This document shows, in pieces, positions 35,569-45,242 of a stretch of 64,000 nt of DNA (position 1 is its first letter; each line of letters opens with the position of its first letter). Made by a program: the position numbers and the translations under genes. The stretch is taken from assembly GCA_012728855.1 (NCBI GenBank), contig JAAYEH010000305.1, forward strand, positions 36,512 to 100,511. The letters are read 5' to 3'. This stretch comes from Rhodopirellula sp. GTDB taxonomy: Bacteria > Planctomycetota > Planctomycetia > Pirellulales > Thermoguttaceae. Under the pieces are notes generated by a model. The model was given only the letters and a program-made list of their open reading frames with translations, did no database searches and had not been told where the DNA came from.

Positions 35569-36556
35569 GGGGCGCTCCAACGCCGTTGATCGGCACGCGC
35601 TGGACGATGCGGTCCAGGAGCGAGTCGGAATTCAACCCTTCCGCCTCCGCCCGGTAGCTGATCGCAATGCGGTGCCACACCACGTCGTGCAACATGGCTT
35701 TCACATCGTCGGGCACCACGTAATCCCGTCGGTGGACCAGTGCGTGGCCCCGCGCCGCCAGTGCGAGATAGATACTGGCACGCGGCGAGGCCCCGAATCG
35801 GATGAAGGGGGCCAATTCGCCGAGTCCGCAGGCGGCCGGATTCCTGGTTGCCGCAACCAGACGCAGAATGTAGAGTTCGATTTTCTCATCGAGATGGACC
35901 GCATCGAACGTCTGGCGCATTGCCAATACGTCGTCGAGCATCGCCACCGGTTCGACGGTCGTGACGGGGTCGGTGCGCGCCACCCGTCGCATGATCTCGT
36001 GCTCCTCCTCGTGCGTCGGGTATTGGATCAGCAGCTTGAACATGAACCGGTCAATCTGCGCTTCGGGCAGCGAGTAGGTGCCCTCCTGTTCAATGGGGTT
36101 TTGCGTGGCCAGCACCATGAAAGGCTTCGGCAGCTTGTGCGTCTGGCCGCCGAGGGTGACCTGCCGCTCCTGCATCGCCTCCAACAGCGCGCTCTGCACC
36201 TTGGCCGGCGAACGGTTGATCTCGTCGGCAAGCACGACGTTGGCAAAAACCGGTCCTCGATGGGTTTCGAAAACGCCCGTCTCGTGCCGGTAGATCTGAG
36301 TGCCGACCAGATCGCCCGGCAACAGGTCCGGCGTGAATTGAATGCGGCTGAACCGGGCATTCAGTGCCTGGGCCAGCGTGTTGACCATCATCGTCTTGGC
36401 AATGCCGGGCACACCTTCCAAGAGGACGTGGCCGTTGGCGAGCATGGCGATCAGCATCTTTTCCAGCGGGTCGCGCTGGCCGACGATCACCCGGCCAACC
36501 GCCTCCAGGACGGCATCAAGTTTGTCGGAAACCGTATCTTGCATGAGCCTATTCAT
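35549..36556 (-). CDS. MoxR family AAA+ ATPase (second copy)
   Basis: A 335-residue AAA+ ATPase: Walker A GVPGIAKTMMVNT, Walker B VVLADEINRSPAK, sensor 1 ATQNPIEQEG, then GTYSLPEAQIDRF, and the C-terminal lid RDYVVPDDVKAM. The Gly-Ile-Ala-Lys-Thr form of Walker A is the common MoxR variant seen next to bat genes. The ATG at 36554-36556 overlaps the stop of the PQQ propeller gene (ATGA); a second ATG four codons in is also plausible. It heads the MoxR-DUF58-Bat set proper. Confidence 0.92.
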   Translation of the reverse strand: MNRLMQDTVSDKLDAVLEAVGRVIVGQRDPLEKMLIAMLANGHVLLEGVPGIAKTMMVNTLAQALNARFSRIQFTPDLLPGDLVGTQIYRHETGVFETHRGPVFANVVLADEINRSPAKVQSALLEAMQERQVTLGGQTHKLPKPFMVLATQNPIEQEGTYSLPEAQIDRFMFKLLIQYPTHEEEHEIMRRVARTDPVTTVEPVAMLDDVLAMRQTFDAVHLDEKIELYILRLVAATRNPAACGLGELAPFIRFGASPRASIYLALAARGHALVHRRDYVVPDDVKAMLHDVVWHRIAISYRAEAEGLNSDSLLDRIVQRVPINGVGAPHATRLD

Positions 36557-39500
36557 GGTGCGGCGGAAGCCTCGATCGGACTGAAATCGGCAATCGTGCC
36601 TTTGACGCAGTAGCCCATGTGCGTGATGCTCTTCATGGGCCGCTCGAGCTTCGCCTTCACCGTCGCTCCGCCGCCCTGGAAAGTCACACTGCCGGACGTA
36701 AGGTCGACGGTCACGATCAACTCGTACTGTGCTTCGCAATTCGTTTCACACGGCGCCGTCGCGCCTTTATTCTCAGCAAGTGGTCCCTGAAGGATGGCTG
36801 CCGTCTTCATCTTCTGGCGCAGCCCGCACTTGACCAATTGAGCCTCACTGGTACCGTCGCCGAAGGCGAGATAACCGTTGTTGGCACCGTTGCCATTGCC
36901 GTATTGCAGTTTGCACTTCAAGGTGACTTTGCCGGTCAGCGGAGTATCGATCTGCTTCAAGACCGCGCCACCCGGTTTGGCCTCTGAGGCGATTCGATAG
37001 CCCAGTTCCGCCTGGTAGGCACGTGCCTGGTCGACTTTCGCGAAGTCGCCATCCTTGGACGGGAGGTTGGTCGTCTTTGCCCCCGTCGGCTTCTTCGCCG
37101 CACTCTTCTGTTTCGGAGGCGACGGGGGAGTCGAAGCTTCGTTCAACCCCTTTACCTCCTCCTTGGAAAGTGCATCCAGACCCTGGCCATCGTCGCCGAT
37201 GCAGCAAAGCTGCCCGTCGGTAGTGGACAGATACAAGTTGCCATAAGCACCCGACATGCCGTCCAGCAAGGGCGCGGTTGGCAGGCGATAGCCGGAGAGG
37301 ATCTTGCCGGACTTCTTGTCCACGGTGAGCAGGACGGAACCGGACTGTCCGTCGAGCGCTTTTTCCTGCTCGGCCATGAGCTGCTGCACTTCTTCTTCCG
37401 TGATCCGCCGCTTGATTTCGTCTTGTCGCATCAATTCTTTGGGCCCGAGCACAAACAAGCGGTCATCGGATGCCACCATGGCCCGCACCAGAATCGGCAG
37501 CATTATGCTCCATTGGTCCTGGTAATCATAGTCCTTGGCGTGCAGGTGATAGACATATTCCTCCGACCACTTGAAGTACCACCGGAGGCGGCCCCAGGTA
37601 TAGATCCGGTCTTCGTCGAACGTGATCATGCGTCCTGCGGGTGTGCCTTGGGCGCCGGCTTGCGTGTAGCCCGAGTGGCCGGATGCGTGGTAATTGCCGT
37701 AGACCCAGTAGGTGCGATGCCACCAACTGTCGTCCAGGAATCCCGTTCCGCTGAACAGGTGGGCATCTGCTCCCTTCTGTTTTTCGCCACCGAGCCGCGC
37801 GTGGATGTCGGCGACATCCGGGCCGTAGGCGCCGGGGTCATAACCGTAGCGTTTGCCGCCGAACATGAGATCGAGGCGGTTGCCTTCCAGGTCGAACGGC
37901 TGGTAGCGCATGAAGATCTTCTTCCCGTTGGAGGAAAGCAGATCGGCCAGCGCCATCGGCATATTGAGAATCTCGTGCTGCATCTGCAAGGGTTCGTCGG
38001 TGCCCGGCACCTTGTCGTCCATGACATGTTCTCTGATCTTGCGCCCGGTCAGCGCGTCGAGAATCAAGAAGCGGATGCCGCCATCGGTGAACATCGAGCG
38101 GCCGGCCACGGTGTAGAGCCGATCGTTCATGACCAGCACGTTGCCATGCACCGGGTGGGTCGCCTCCATGCGTTCCAGGTACATATGATTGGCCAGCGAC
38201 GGCGCCGCCTGGTATTTCCAACGCAGCGATCCGTCGCTCAGGTCGAGACAGTAAACAAACCCGTCCGTCGCTCCGAAATAAACCAGCCCCTTGTAGATGG
38301 CCGGCGACGAATCGATCCGTCCGCCGGGAAGGAATCGCCAGAGCGGCTTGCCCGTCGTGGCGGCGAAGGCGCACAGCGCCGGGTTGTCCTTGTCGGCCAC
38401 CAGCACTGTTTGGCCCGCGATGACGGGCTGAGTCAACTCCCCAGGGAACTGGACGGACCACTTCAGCTTACCTGGGTCGCGGATCCCGCTCACCAGTCCG
38501 CTGCGGGCAATGTCGCCCCGGTAGGTGGGCCACCCGCCCGGTTCCTGCGGCTGCTGGTTCGGAAACGCGGCCGATTCATCGCCGAAAACGGTCAACCGCC
38601 GGTCGTCGCCAGTCGGCACCAGCGCACGCTGCGACGAGCCGGCGGGCCCGAGCGCCGTAAACCCGTACATCTTGGCGCCGATGTAACAGGAGCAGGGATG
38701 TTGCGGTGCGTACAGCAAGCCGTTGGCGGGCATGACGCCGTACAGGCAAGCGCCGCGGACCCAGTGATGCAGCGTCCACTGGCCGGTTTTGAGGTCGACA
38801 AACTCCGTGCCGGTCCGGCTCATGATCAGGTAGTCTTCGGTCGCCTTCGCCGGATAGCAGCGATGGTGGAACCAATAGGCGGGGATGTCGTGGAACTTCA
38901 CCTCTTCCTTGCCCGATCCGGGGTTGCGGGCCAGGATTTCGCCGGTTCCTGTGGGGCTTCCCTTCGATCCGGAGGTGACATTCGCCCCCCACACTTTTCC
39001 GTCGATCAAGAGCAGGTCGCTGGGCGATTGATAACCACCCGAGGGGTGTTTGGCTGTCCAAAGGGTTTTTCCGTTCTCGGTCGACAGGCCGGCCACCTGG
39101 CCTTCGGCCGTCCCTCGGTGCGGCACGTAGCCCTCGCCGCCGACAAACGTCACCACGCCGCCTTGTACCACCAGCTTCGGCGCATAGAACGTGGTCATCT
39201 CCTTCCATACGGGAAGTTCGGACGATTTCCACAAGACGCTGCCATCCTCGCGGCTCAAGGCGACGACCTGCCGGCCGTCGAAGCAATAGACTTTGCCCCG
39301 CGATGCGGCCAGTGTGCTCGGCGCGACCCAGCCGAAAGGCTTGGACCACAGCACTTTGCCCTCGTTGAGGTCGCAACAAAGGACGTGCTTCTCGCGCTGG
39401 ATCCACCGGCCGCTGGACGGGCCGCTGGGAAAATTCATCCGCGGCCCGTTCTCGAATTCCTCCTTCGTCGCGTTGCTATCGGCGACCAGGTAGAGGAAGC

Positions 39501-40434
39501 CGTCTTCATAGATGATTTCCTCGGTCCCCTCCGTGCCGGCAAGCGTCTTAAGGATCTCGCCGGTATCGGCATCCATCACGGAAACGGGCGCCTCGATGCC
39601 CAGCGTGACGCACACCCGTTTGCCTGCCACGACCAGCCTGCGAGGCAGTGTGGCAGGACCGCTCTTGAGGCCGTAGAGATTACCGATCCATTGGTCGATG
39701 GGCTGCTTCCACAAAACTACTCCGTTGAAGGCATCGCGGGCGATCAGCGTCCAACGGCAGGGAAGATAGGGCGAATACGTGCTCCCTTCGTCGAAGATGT
39801 AAAACACCTTCCCGTCGCCGCTCACGCAAGCGGAGACGCTGGACATCTTATCGTGGTGACGCGACCACCGCGGCCCGCCGACCCACTGCAGGTGTTCCAA
39901 CGGCGGCTTCAGTGCCTTGTCCTTGGACACGGCATTGCCGGACGCGTCGTACAACTGCATCGGCCAGTCGTCGATCGTTGGCGGGCGAGGTTTGACGAGG
40001 ATCTCCGAACCAAGAAGTGCCGTCCCTTCCGGCACCAGAACCCGCAGGACTTCCTCGCGAGATACCGCACCGGCGCGCTCCACGATCAAGAGGTTGACGA
40101 AGTTGTCAATAAACGGCAGTGTTCCCGATTGCCACACGCCGACGTTGATCTTGCCGTGCAGTCCGGCCGCCACAAGCGTCTGGCGGGCCTGGCGGGCGTC
40201 GGTCTCCTGCGCCACGAGCAAGTGGCCAAGCAGATTCGGACGTTCTTGTTGCATCGATTGCAGCCGTAAGGCGTCGGCCCCGTGAACATGCACCGCCACG
40301 CCGCCGGTAAATTGGCCTTTCGCGAGAATCGCTCGCGCTAGGTCTTGACCTCGTAGGCCGCCTGCTACGGTCAAGAAACAGAACAGGGCTCCACAAACGG
40401 CGGCGATTTCACTGCGACATGTTCTTTGATTCAT
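36553..40434 (-). CDS. very large exported PQQ-like propeller protein with degenerate methyltransferase-like N-terminus
   Basis: A 1293-residue exported protein (signal about residues 8-29, ending GGLRG). Residues about 30-145 resemble a class I methyltransferase fold (TDARQARQTLVAAGL, FIDNFVNLLIVE, EEVLRVLVPEG), but the SAM-binding glycine motif is missing. Residues about 180-1110 form PQQ-type propeller blades (WTLIARDAFNGVVLWKQPID, VYCFDGRQVVALSREDGS, YCLDLSDGSLRWKYQ). The last 160 residues resemble a LamG/DUF1080-like sandwich (TPLTGKVTLKCKLQYGNG). The stop overlaps the MoxR start, so it is the first gene of the bat operon here, an unusual partner. Function unknown. Confidence 0.82.
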   Translation of the reverse strand: MNQRTCRSEIAAVCGALFCFLTVAGGLRGQDLARAILAKGQFTGGVAVHVHGADALRLQSMQQERPNLLGHLLVAQETDARQARQTLVAAGLHGKINVGVWQSGTLPFIDNFVNLLIVERAGAVSREEVLRVLVPEGTALLGSEILVKPRPPTIDDWPMQLYDASGNAVSKDKALKPPLEHLQWVGGPRWSRHHDKMSSVSACVSGDGKVFYIFDEGSTYSPYLPCRWTLIARDAFNGVVLWKQPIDQWIGNLYGLKSGPATLPRRLVVAGKRVCVTLGIEAPVSVMDADTGEILKTLAGTEGTEEIIYEDGFLYLVADSNATKEEFENGPRMNFPSGPSSGRWIQREKHVLCCDLNEGKVLWSKPFGWVAPSTLAASRGKVYCFDGRQVVALSREDGSVLWKSSELPVWKEMTTFYAPKLVVQGGVVTFVGGEGYVPHRGTAEGQVAGLSTENGKTLWTAKHPSGGYQSPSDLLLIDGKVWGANVTSGSKGSPTGTGEILARNPGSGKEEVKFHDIPAYWFHHRCYPAKATEDYLIMSRTGTEFVDLKTGQWTLHHWVRGACLYGVMPANGLLYAPQHPCSCYIGAKMYGFTALGPAGSSQRALVPTGDDRRLTVFGDESAAFPNQQPQEPGGWPTYRGDIARSGLVSGIRDPGKLKWSVQFPGELTQPVIAGQTVLVADKDNPALCAFAATTGKPLWRFLPGGRIDSSPAIYKGLVYFGATDGFVYCLDLSDGSLRWKYQAAPSLANHMYLERMEATHPVHGNVLVMNDRLYTVAGRSMFTDGGIRFLILDALTGRKIREHVMDDKVPGTDEPLQMQHEILNMPMALADLLSSNGKKIFMRYQPFDLEGNRLDLMFGGKRYGYDPGAYGPDVADIHARLGGEKQKGADAHLFSGTGFLDDSWWHRTYWVYGNYHASGHSGYTQAGAQGTPAGRMITFDEDRIYTWGRLRWYFKWSEEYVYHLHAKDYDYQDQWSIMLPILVRAMVASDDRLFVLGPKELMRQDEIKRRITEEEVQQLMAEQEKALDGQSGSVLLTVDKKSGKILSGYRLPTAPLLDGMSGAYGNLYLSTTDGQLCCIGDDGQGLDALSKEEVKGLNEASTPPSPPKQKSAAKKPTGAKTTNLPSKDGDFAKVDQARAYQAELGYRIASEAKPGGAVLKQIDTPLTGKVTLKCKLQYGNGNGANNGYLAFGDGTSEAQLVKCGLRQKMKTAAILQGPLAENKGATAPCETNCEAQYELIVTVDLTSGSVTFQGGGATVKAKLERPMKSITHMGYCVKGTIADFSPIEASAAP

Positions 40435-40900
40435 GTCTTAGTTCCTTGTGTCTTTTCGAGTAGCCTTTCATCCTATCAGGAGCCGCGTGTCCTGGTCTAC
40501 CGGGTTTCTGCGGCCCGCATGGGTGGCATTTTGCCCTGCCGTCTCTGTCCAATTGGGGACACAGCGTGTCGGTGGGCCACACCGCACCTGTCTCCCGGCC
40601 GGTCCAGCCACCGCTACCGGCGAGGCCAGCGCCGATCCGATCCGCTCCATCAACACGGTGATCGGTTAAATGCCCCAGGAACGGCTGACGATATCCAGGT
40701 ACTCGTCGATCGTCGCGCGGATCATCGCGTCGTTGATTCCTTCGCCCTCGGCGTGGAACGGGCTGACGCGCAAAGGTGATATTCGTCGTGTCGTTGCTGT
40801 CGAGGGGTTGCTTGAAAAGGCTTGCGTTTTCAGGCAGACTGTAGAGTCGTCTGGATGCCAATACTCCCGGCCCCTTCTTGATTTTGCGAAGGTGCGTCTT
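40435..40900. other. intergenic region between divergent genes, with a possible gene remnant
   Basis: About 470 bases between the leftward propeller gene and the rightward glycosidase-like gene; both promoters should be here. On the reverse strand 40666-40770 reads as a C-terminal-like stretch (AMIRATIDEYLDIVSRSWGI then stop) without an upstream gene, which may be a remnant of unknown family. Nothing else is recognised. Confidence 0.4.
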
Positions 40901-43900
40901 ATGGCCTTATATACCCGAAGACTTCGGCCCGCTGCCGGATCGGCCGGCTGGGCGGGGATATTGCTGGTCGCCATCAGCGGCGCAGTCGCCGCCGAACCGG
41001 CCCCGCCGAGTATCCGCCTGCCGCTGATGAAAGCGGCACCGACGATCGACGGCGTGATCGACGAGCAGCAGTGGCGGGATGCCGTTCGCCATGTCGGATT
41101 CATCAGCCGCATCACCGGCGCCGCGACGGACCGCCAGGGCGTTTTTTGGATCGGCTGCGACGGCAAGAACCTGTTGCTGGCCGTGAAAACGGAGGCCCCA
41201 CCCGACCAACGCCTTCTCACCCGTGCCGTCCCCGATCCCGATCGCGACGTTGTCGCCGCCTTTCACGATGATTCTCTCGAATTCGTCCTGGCCCCCGAAG
41301 GCGACCGTTTCTTTCATCTGATTACCAACGCCCGCGGCGCGCTGTACGACTGGGCCGTCGAGCCGGGCAACCGCCAGAATCCCACCCAACTCGCCTGGCG
41401 ATTGCCCCAGTGGGAGTTTCAGCAACGCCTCGCCGACGGATGGTGGCAGGCGGAGATCGCCATTCCGTTGGCCAGCCTGGGAATCACCGCCGACTCGATT
41501 CTCGGCGAGACCTGGGGGGTACAGGTGGCGCGCAACTGGCGGCGGCCGAGCGAGCAGTCGCAATGGTCCGCCGGGCCTGCCGCCTACGACAATCGGTCGT
41601 CGCTGCCGCAGATCACATGGGATGAAACGGCCCCGGTCGTCCATGTCCTGTCGCTGGCCAGCGATGGCAAGCCGCGGATCGAGATCGCCGTCTACAATCC
41701 GCACGGCCATCCGGTCGAGGTCGCCACACTCCTGGCCGATGCCTGGCACCGCGATCCGCCGCAAGAGGCGAAACAGACCGCGACCATCGGGCCCGCTGAG
41801 GAGAAAACCTTCTCGCTCACCGGCCGCGACGGCGGCCCGGAAGGACGGCACGAAACGACGATCCGAGTGACCAGCCCGGATGGTGGCCGCGTCTACTACG
41901 ACCGCACCCAGCAATGGTCGCTCCACCGGCCGGAGTCGCCCTGGGCGGTCGGCGACGAGCAGAAGCAGGATATCGCCCTGCAGTTCAAATACTATCCATC
42001 CACAAGCCGGATCCATTTTCGCGCCGGCGTCGAAGCCCTCGCATTTCGCGACCGCGTCAGCGGCGGCCGGGCGGCGATCTGGAAGGCTGGCGGCGGCGGC
42101 GAACGGATCGAGCCGGCGCTTTGGCAGCAGTCGCTGAAGTTGAGGGACTATGCGACCGAATCTACCTGCGAGATCCCGTCGCTGGGCGTGGGAAACTACC
42201 TGTTCGGCATTCAACTCGAAGGGGGCGACGGGGTGCCGAAAGAGCCGCTGCTCGAGCCGTTCGTCCGGCAGGTATTTGAGTGGGAAGGCAACACCCTGGG
42301 AATCAGCGACGAGGTGATGCCCCCCTTCACGCCGCTGGAGGTCGCAGGAACCACGGTCAAGGCCGTTCTCCGCCAGCACCGCCACGGGCCCGCGGGGCTG
42401 TGGGACGGCGTTACCAGCGACGGCAAGGAGTTGCTTGCCGGCCCGATGCGATGGGAAGTCGTGGGGGAAGACAGCGACGGCCAACCGAAGCCCTACACGA
42501 TCACCGCGGAACCGTGGCGGGCGACGTCGCAAAAACCGGCCGCCGTCGTCGGCCAGTCGAGTTGGTCCGCCGGCCCGCTGCGGGCGGAGGTAGCCACGGA
42601 ATACGAATACGACGGCATGATGCTGGTCACGCTTGCGTTGGAGCCGACCGAGCAGCCGATCCGGCGGCTGAGCCTGGCCGTGCCGCTGGCCGACAAAACG
42701 GCCCGCTACATGCATGCCGTCGGCGACGGACTCCGCCACAACTACGCCGGGTTCACGCCCACGGGCGAAGGCCGCGTCTGGGACAGCAGCCAGGCCAATC
42801 GCCTCGAGATTCCGGGCACCTTTTTCCCCTACCTCTGGCTCGGCGATGGCGAGCGCGGCATCTGCTGGTTCGCCGACACGGACCGCGATTGGATACTGGA
42901 CGACCAGACGCCCGCGATCGACCTTTCGCGTGAAGGGGGCGAACTGACGATGCGGGTCCACTTTATCACGAAGCCGGGGCGACTGGAACGTCCGCATCGC
43001 ATTGTCTTCGGCCTGCAGGCGACCCCCACGAAGCCGATGCCGGAAGGCTGGCGCCGCTGGGTGGGCAGGACGGGCATTGACGGCACTCGGCCGGTGCGGT
43101 GGCTCGGTTCCAACTTCTATTGGGGCAGCCTGGCGTATGACGAGTATCCTTACCAGTACCGCTTCGATTTCTACGACAAACTCAAGGAAACCCGCCGGAC
43201 CGGCGAGATCGATCAGGAGTACATCGACCGTTGGATGGCGATGTGGGGCAAGGAACTGTCGCCCGAGGGAACCGAGCGTTACGAATTCCTCCAGCGCCAT
43301 GTCCGAGCCGGCTTCTGGGGCGCGAAGGGCGCGCCCTGGTCGGACGGCGTGCGTCTTTTCGTCTACACGAATCCCCGCGGCGTCGGGTTCCACGTGCCCG
43401 AGTTCGCCACCTTCCAGGACGAGTGGCTCCGCTACCGCTTCTACAACCGCAACTGGGGCAAGGAGAACGCGGTCGGCTACGACGTCAGCCCCAGCCGCAG
43501 TTTCCAGGACTACGCCCTGTGGTGCTATCGCAAGATGCTGACCTGTTTCGACGGCGTCTACTGGGACAACATGTTCCTCAGCGCCAACTTCGATCCGGTC
43601 GTCGGCGAGGCGTGGACCGATGAGGCGGGCCGCGTCCATCCCACGCTCGGCCTGATGCACATGAGGAACCTCGCCAAGCGGACCGCCGTGATGCTCTGGC
43701 ACGAGACGAAGGACTTTCCCGAAGGCCGCAAACCGCCGGTCACGCTTGTCCATATGACCAACGCCATGCTCGCGCCGGTCTTCTCCTTCATCAACTGCAC
43801 GATGGACTGGGAGTGGAAATACGGTTACGACGATTTCCAGGACCGTTTTTCGCCCGATCTGACCGTGGCGGAGACGATCGGCCGGCAGGTCGGCGCCTGG

Positions 43901-44356
43901 CCGACGATCCTGGCCGGCGGCCATCCCGACGGCGACGACCCCCGCGTCGACTTCATGTACCGGACGCGGTTGGGGGTTACCCTGGTCCACGAGGTGCAGG
44001 TCTTCGACTACCGGCCCGAGCGCGACCGGGAGATGTACGGCAAACTGTACGAGTTCGGCTATGGGAGCGACGCCTGCAGGGTGTTCAACTACTGGCAAGA
44101 CGACCATCCCGTTCGCGTTGCGGGCACCGACGCGCGGACGTTGGCCCTGGCCAACGCCGGCGCGGCGATCGTCGTGGTCACCGACTATGGCGAGGGAGGC
44201 GACTGCCGGGTGATGCTCGATCTGGCGAGGCTTGGGCTGAAACCCGAAGCATCCGCCACGAACCTCGAGACAGGCGAACCGATCGGGCGCTCGGCCCCGG
44301 GGGTCTTTACGCTGCCGATGAACAAACACGACTTTTGCATCCTGCGGGTACAATAA
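40901..44356 (+). CDS. large secreted glycoside-hydrolase-like protein (CBM9-like plus DUF6067-like)
   Basis: A 1151-residue exported protein (signal: WAGILLVAISGAVAA). Residues about 35-240 look like a CBM9/DOMON sugar-binding domain (PTIDGVIDEQQWRDAV, DDSLEFVLAP, WQAEIAIPLASLGI, WGVQVARNWRRP). The middle is beta-rich, and from about residue 700 a TIM-barrel-like region contains FYWGSLAYDEYPYQYRF, CFDGVYWDNMFLS and WPTILAGGHPDGDD with several acidic candidates. This arrangement fits planctomycete/Bacteroidetes DUF6067 proteins, presumed glycosidases. The ATG at 40901 precedes the signal; 77 upstream codons in frame are spurious. Its stop overlaps the next start by one base (TAATG). Confidence 0.72.
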   Translation: MALYTRRLRPAAGSAGWAGILLVAISGAVAAEPAPPSIRLPLMKAAPTIDGVIDEQQWRDAVRHVGFISRITGAATDRQGVFWIGCDGKNLLLAVKTEAPPDQRLLTRAVPDPDRDVVAAFHDDSLEFVLAPEGDRFFHLITNARGALYDWAVEPGNRQNPTQLAWRLPQWEFQQRLADGWWQAEIAIPLASLGITADSILGETWGVQVARNWRRPSEQSQWSAGPAAYDNRSSLPQITWDETAPVVHVLSLASDGKPRIEIAVYNPHGHPVEVATLLADAWHRDPPQEAKQTATIGPAEEKTFSLTGRDGGPEGRHETTIRVTSPDGGRVYYDRTQQWSLHRPESPWAVGDEQKQDIALQFKYYPSTSRIHFRAGVEALAFRDRVSGGRAAIWKAGGGGERIEPALWQQSLKLRDYATESTCEIPSLGVGNYLFGIQLEGGDGVPKEPLLEPFVRQVFEWEGNTLGISDEVMPPFTPLEVAGTTVKAVLRQHRHGPAGLWDGVTSDGKELLAGPMRWEVVGEDSDGQPKPYTITAEPWRATSQKPAAVVGQSSWSAGPLRAEVATEYEYDGMMLVTLALEPTEQPIRRLSLAVPLADKTARYMHAVGDGLRHNYAGFTPTGEGRVWDSSQANRLEIPGTFFPYLWLGDGERGICWFADTDRDWILDDQTPAIDLSREGGELTMRVHFITKPGRLERPHRIVFGLQATPTKPMPEGWRRWVGRTGIDGTRPVRWLGSNFYWGSLAYDEYPYQYRFDFYDKLKETRRTGEIDQEYIDRWMAMWGKELSPEGTERYEFLQRHVRAGFWGAKGAPWSDGVRLFVYTNPRGVGFHVPEFATFQDEWLRYRFYNRNWGKENAVGYDVSPSRSFQDYALWCYRKMLTCFDGVYWDNMFLSANFDPVVGEAWTDEAGRVHPTLGLMHMRNLAKRTAVMLWHETKDFPEGRKPPVTLVHMTNAMLAPVFSFINCTMDWEWKYGYDDFQDRFSPDLTVAETIGRQVGAWPTILAGGHPDGDDPRVDFMYRTRLGVTLVHEVQVFDYRPERDREMYGKLYEFGYGSDACRVFNYWQDDHPVRVAGTDARTLALANAGAAIVVVTDYGEGGDCRVMLDLARLGLKPEASATNLETGEPIGRSAPGVFTLPMNKHDFCILRVQ

Positions 44357-45144
44357 TGACGAACCGGACGGTCTTGCTCATGGTTGCCTTTGCCGGCTTT
44401 GGCGGTTTCGCCGCCCGCGCCGCGGAACCGGCGACAACCGAACGATCCCCCTATCTTCGCCCGGAGTTTGCGAAGCTTTTCGACGCGGTCACCTTCCGCG
44501 TCGGTTTCGACGATCGCAGCATGGCGCCCGATATGGCCGAAGGCCCGAAGTACGCTCCCACCGTCTTCGGCAGCCACGACAACCGGCATCCGGCGCCGCA
44601 GTTCGCCCCGGGGCTTGTCGGTGAGGCGCTGGTGCTGGGCACGGGCGGCGCGATGTATCCGCGCGAGGGAAACGTCCTGTTGGAGCGGCGCGGGGCGATC
44701 GCCCTCTGGGTGAAGCCGCAGGAATGGCAGCGCCCCAACGACGGCAACTGCGTGTTTGCCATGACCACCAACTCGACGTTCTATCTCCAGCGCCAGGGGC
44801 CGATGTTCGACGACGACGGCCGCCTGCAGCGACACGAAGCGGTGATGTACCTCGCCCGTCCGCCCGAGGACCGTTTCGCGACGCTCACCGCTCCATCGGT
44901 GTGGGAGAACGGAACGTGGCATCTGTTGGCGGCCAACTGGTCCTGGCCGACGATGGAACTGAGCGTCGACGGCAAGCCGTTCGACGTGGTCTCGCTCTCC
45001 GCCACGCCCGAGGAAGGCACCTTCGGCGGGCTAGTCTTGGGGGATCGCAGCGGGGAACTTCGCGGACTTCTCGACGAAGTGCTGGCGTTTCGCCGGCCGC
45101 TGGTGATCGAGGAAGTGCAATTGCTCTGGTCGCTCAAGCAATGA
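44356..45144 (+). CDS. secreted LamG/concanavalin-like domain protein
   Basis: A 262-residue exported protein (signal: VLLMVAFAGFGGFAARAA). The remainder is a single laminin-G-like sandwich: VTFRVGFDDRS near residue 46, GALVLG-type strands, GAIALWVKPQEWQ, the typical NGTWHLLAANWSW with MELSVDGKPF, and a final GLLDEVLAFRRPLV. Such domains bind sugars or proteins. It is translated with the preceding glycosidase-like gene through a TAATG junction and probably shares its target. Confidence 0.8.
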   Translation: MTNRTVLLMVAFAGFGGFAARAAEPATTERSPYLRPEFAKLFDAVTFRVGFDDRSMAPDMAEGPKYAPTVFGSHDNRHPAPQFAPGLVGEALVLGTGGAMYPREGNVLLERRGAIALWVKPQEWQRPNDGNCVFAMTTNSTFYLQRQGPMFDDDGRLQRHEAVMYLARPPEDRFATLTAPSVWENGTWHLLAANWSWPTMELSVDGKPFDVVSLSATPEEGTFGGLVLGDRSGELRGLLDEVLAFRRPLVIEEVQLLWSLKQ

Positions 45145-45207
45145 GGAGGGTTCCCATGCTATCAGAATTCCTTATCCGCCCCGTAAGGGGGCCCACATGG
45201 TGTTTGA

Positions 45208-45236
45208 TTGACTAGCTGGTAGCGTTGTGCTACCAT
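45208..45236 (+). promoter_or_regulatory. promoter with overlapping operator for the toxin-antitoxin pair
   Basis: TTGACT (45208-45213) and TACCAT (45231-45236) are 17 bases apart. A 7-base inverted repeat TGGTAGC-gttgt-GCTACCA (45217-45235) lies between and over the -10, as expected for an autorepressed operator. Transcription would begin about at the ATG at 45243, giving a leaderless message. Confidence 0.6.
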
Positions 45237-45242
45237 TGCTCT

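Noticed and set aside
37423..40269. 948-codon ORF antisense to the large propeller gene
   Set aside because: Shadow frame; no motif, while the sense strand has regular propeller blades.
40666..40770. Gene end reading IRATIDEYLDIVSRSWGI
   Set aside because: Could be a remnant, but too short and unrecognised to name as a gene.
40907..44353. 1148-codon ORF antisense to the glycosidase-like gene
   Set aside because: Shadow frame without recognisable domains; sense strand has signal peptide and ribosome start context.
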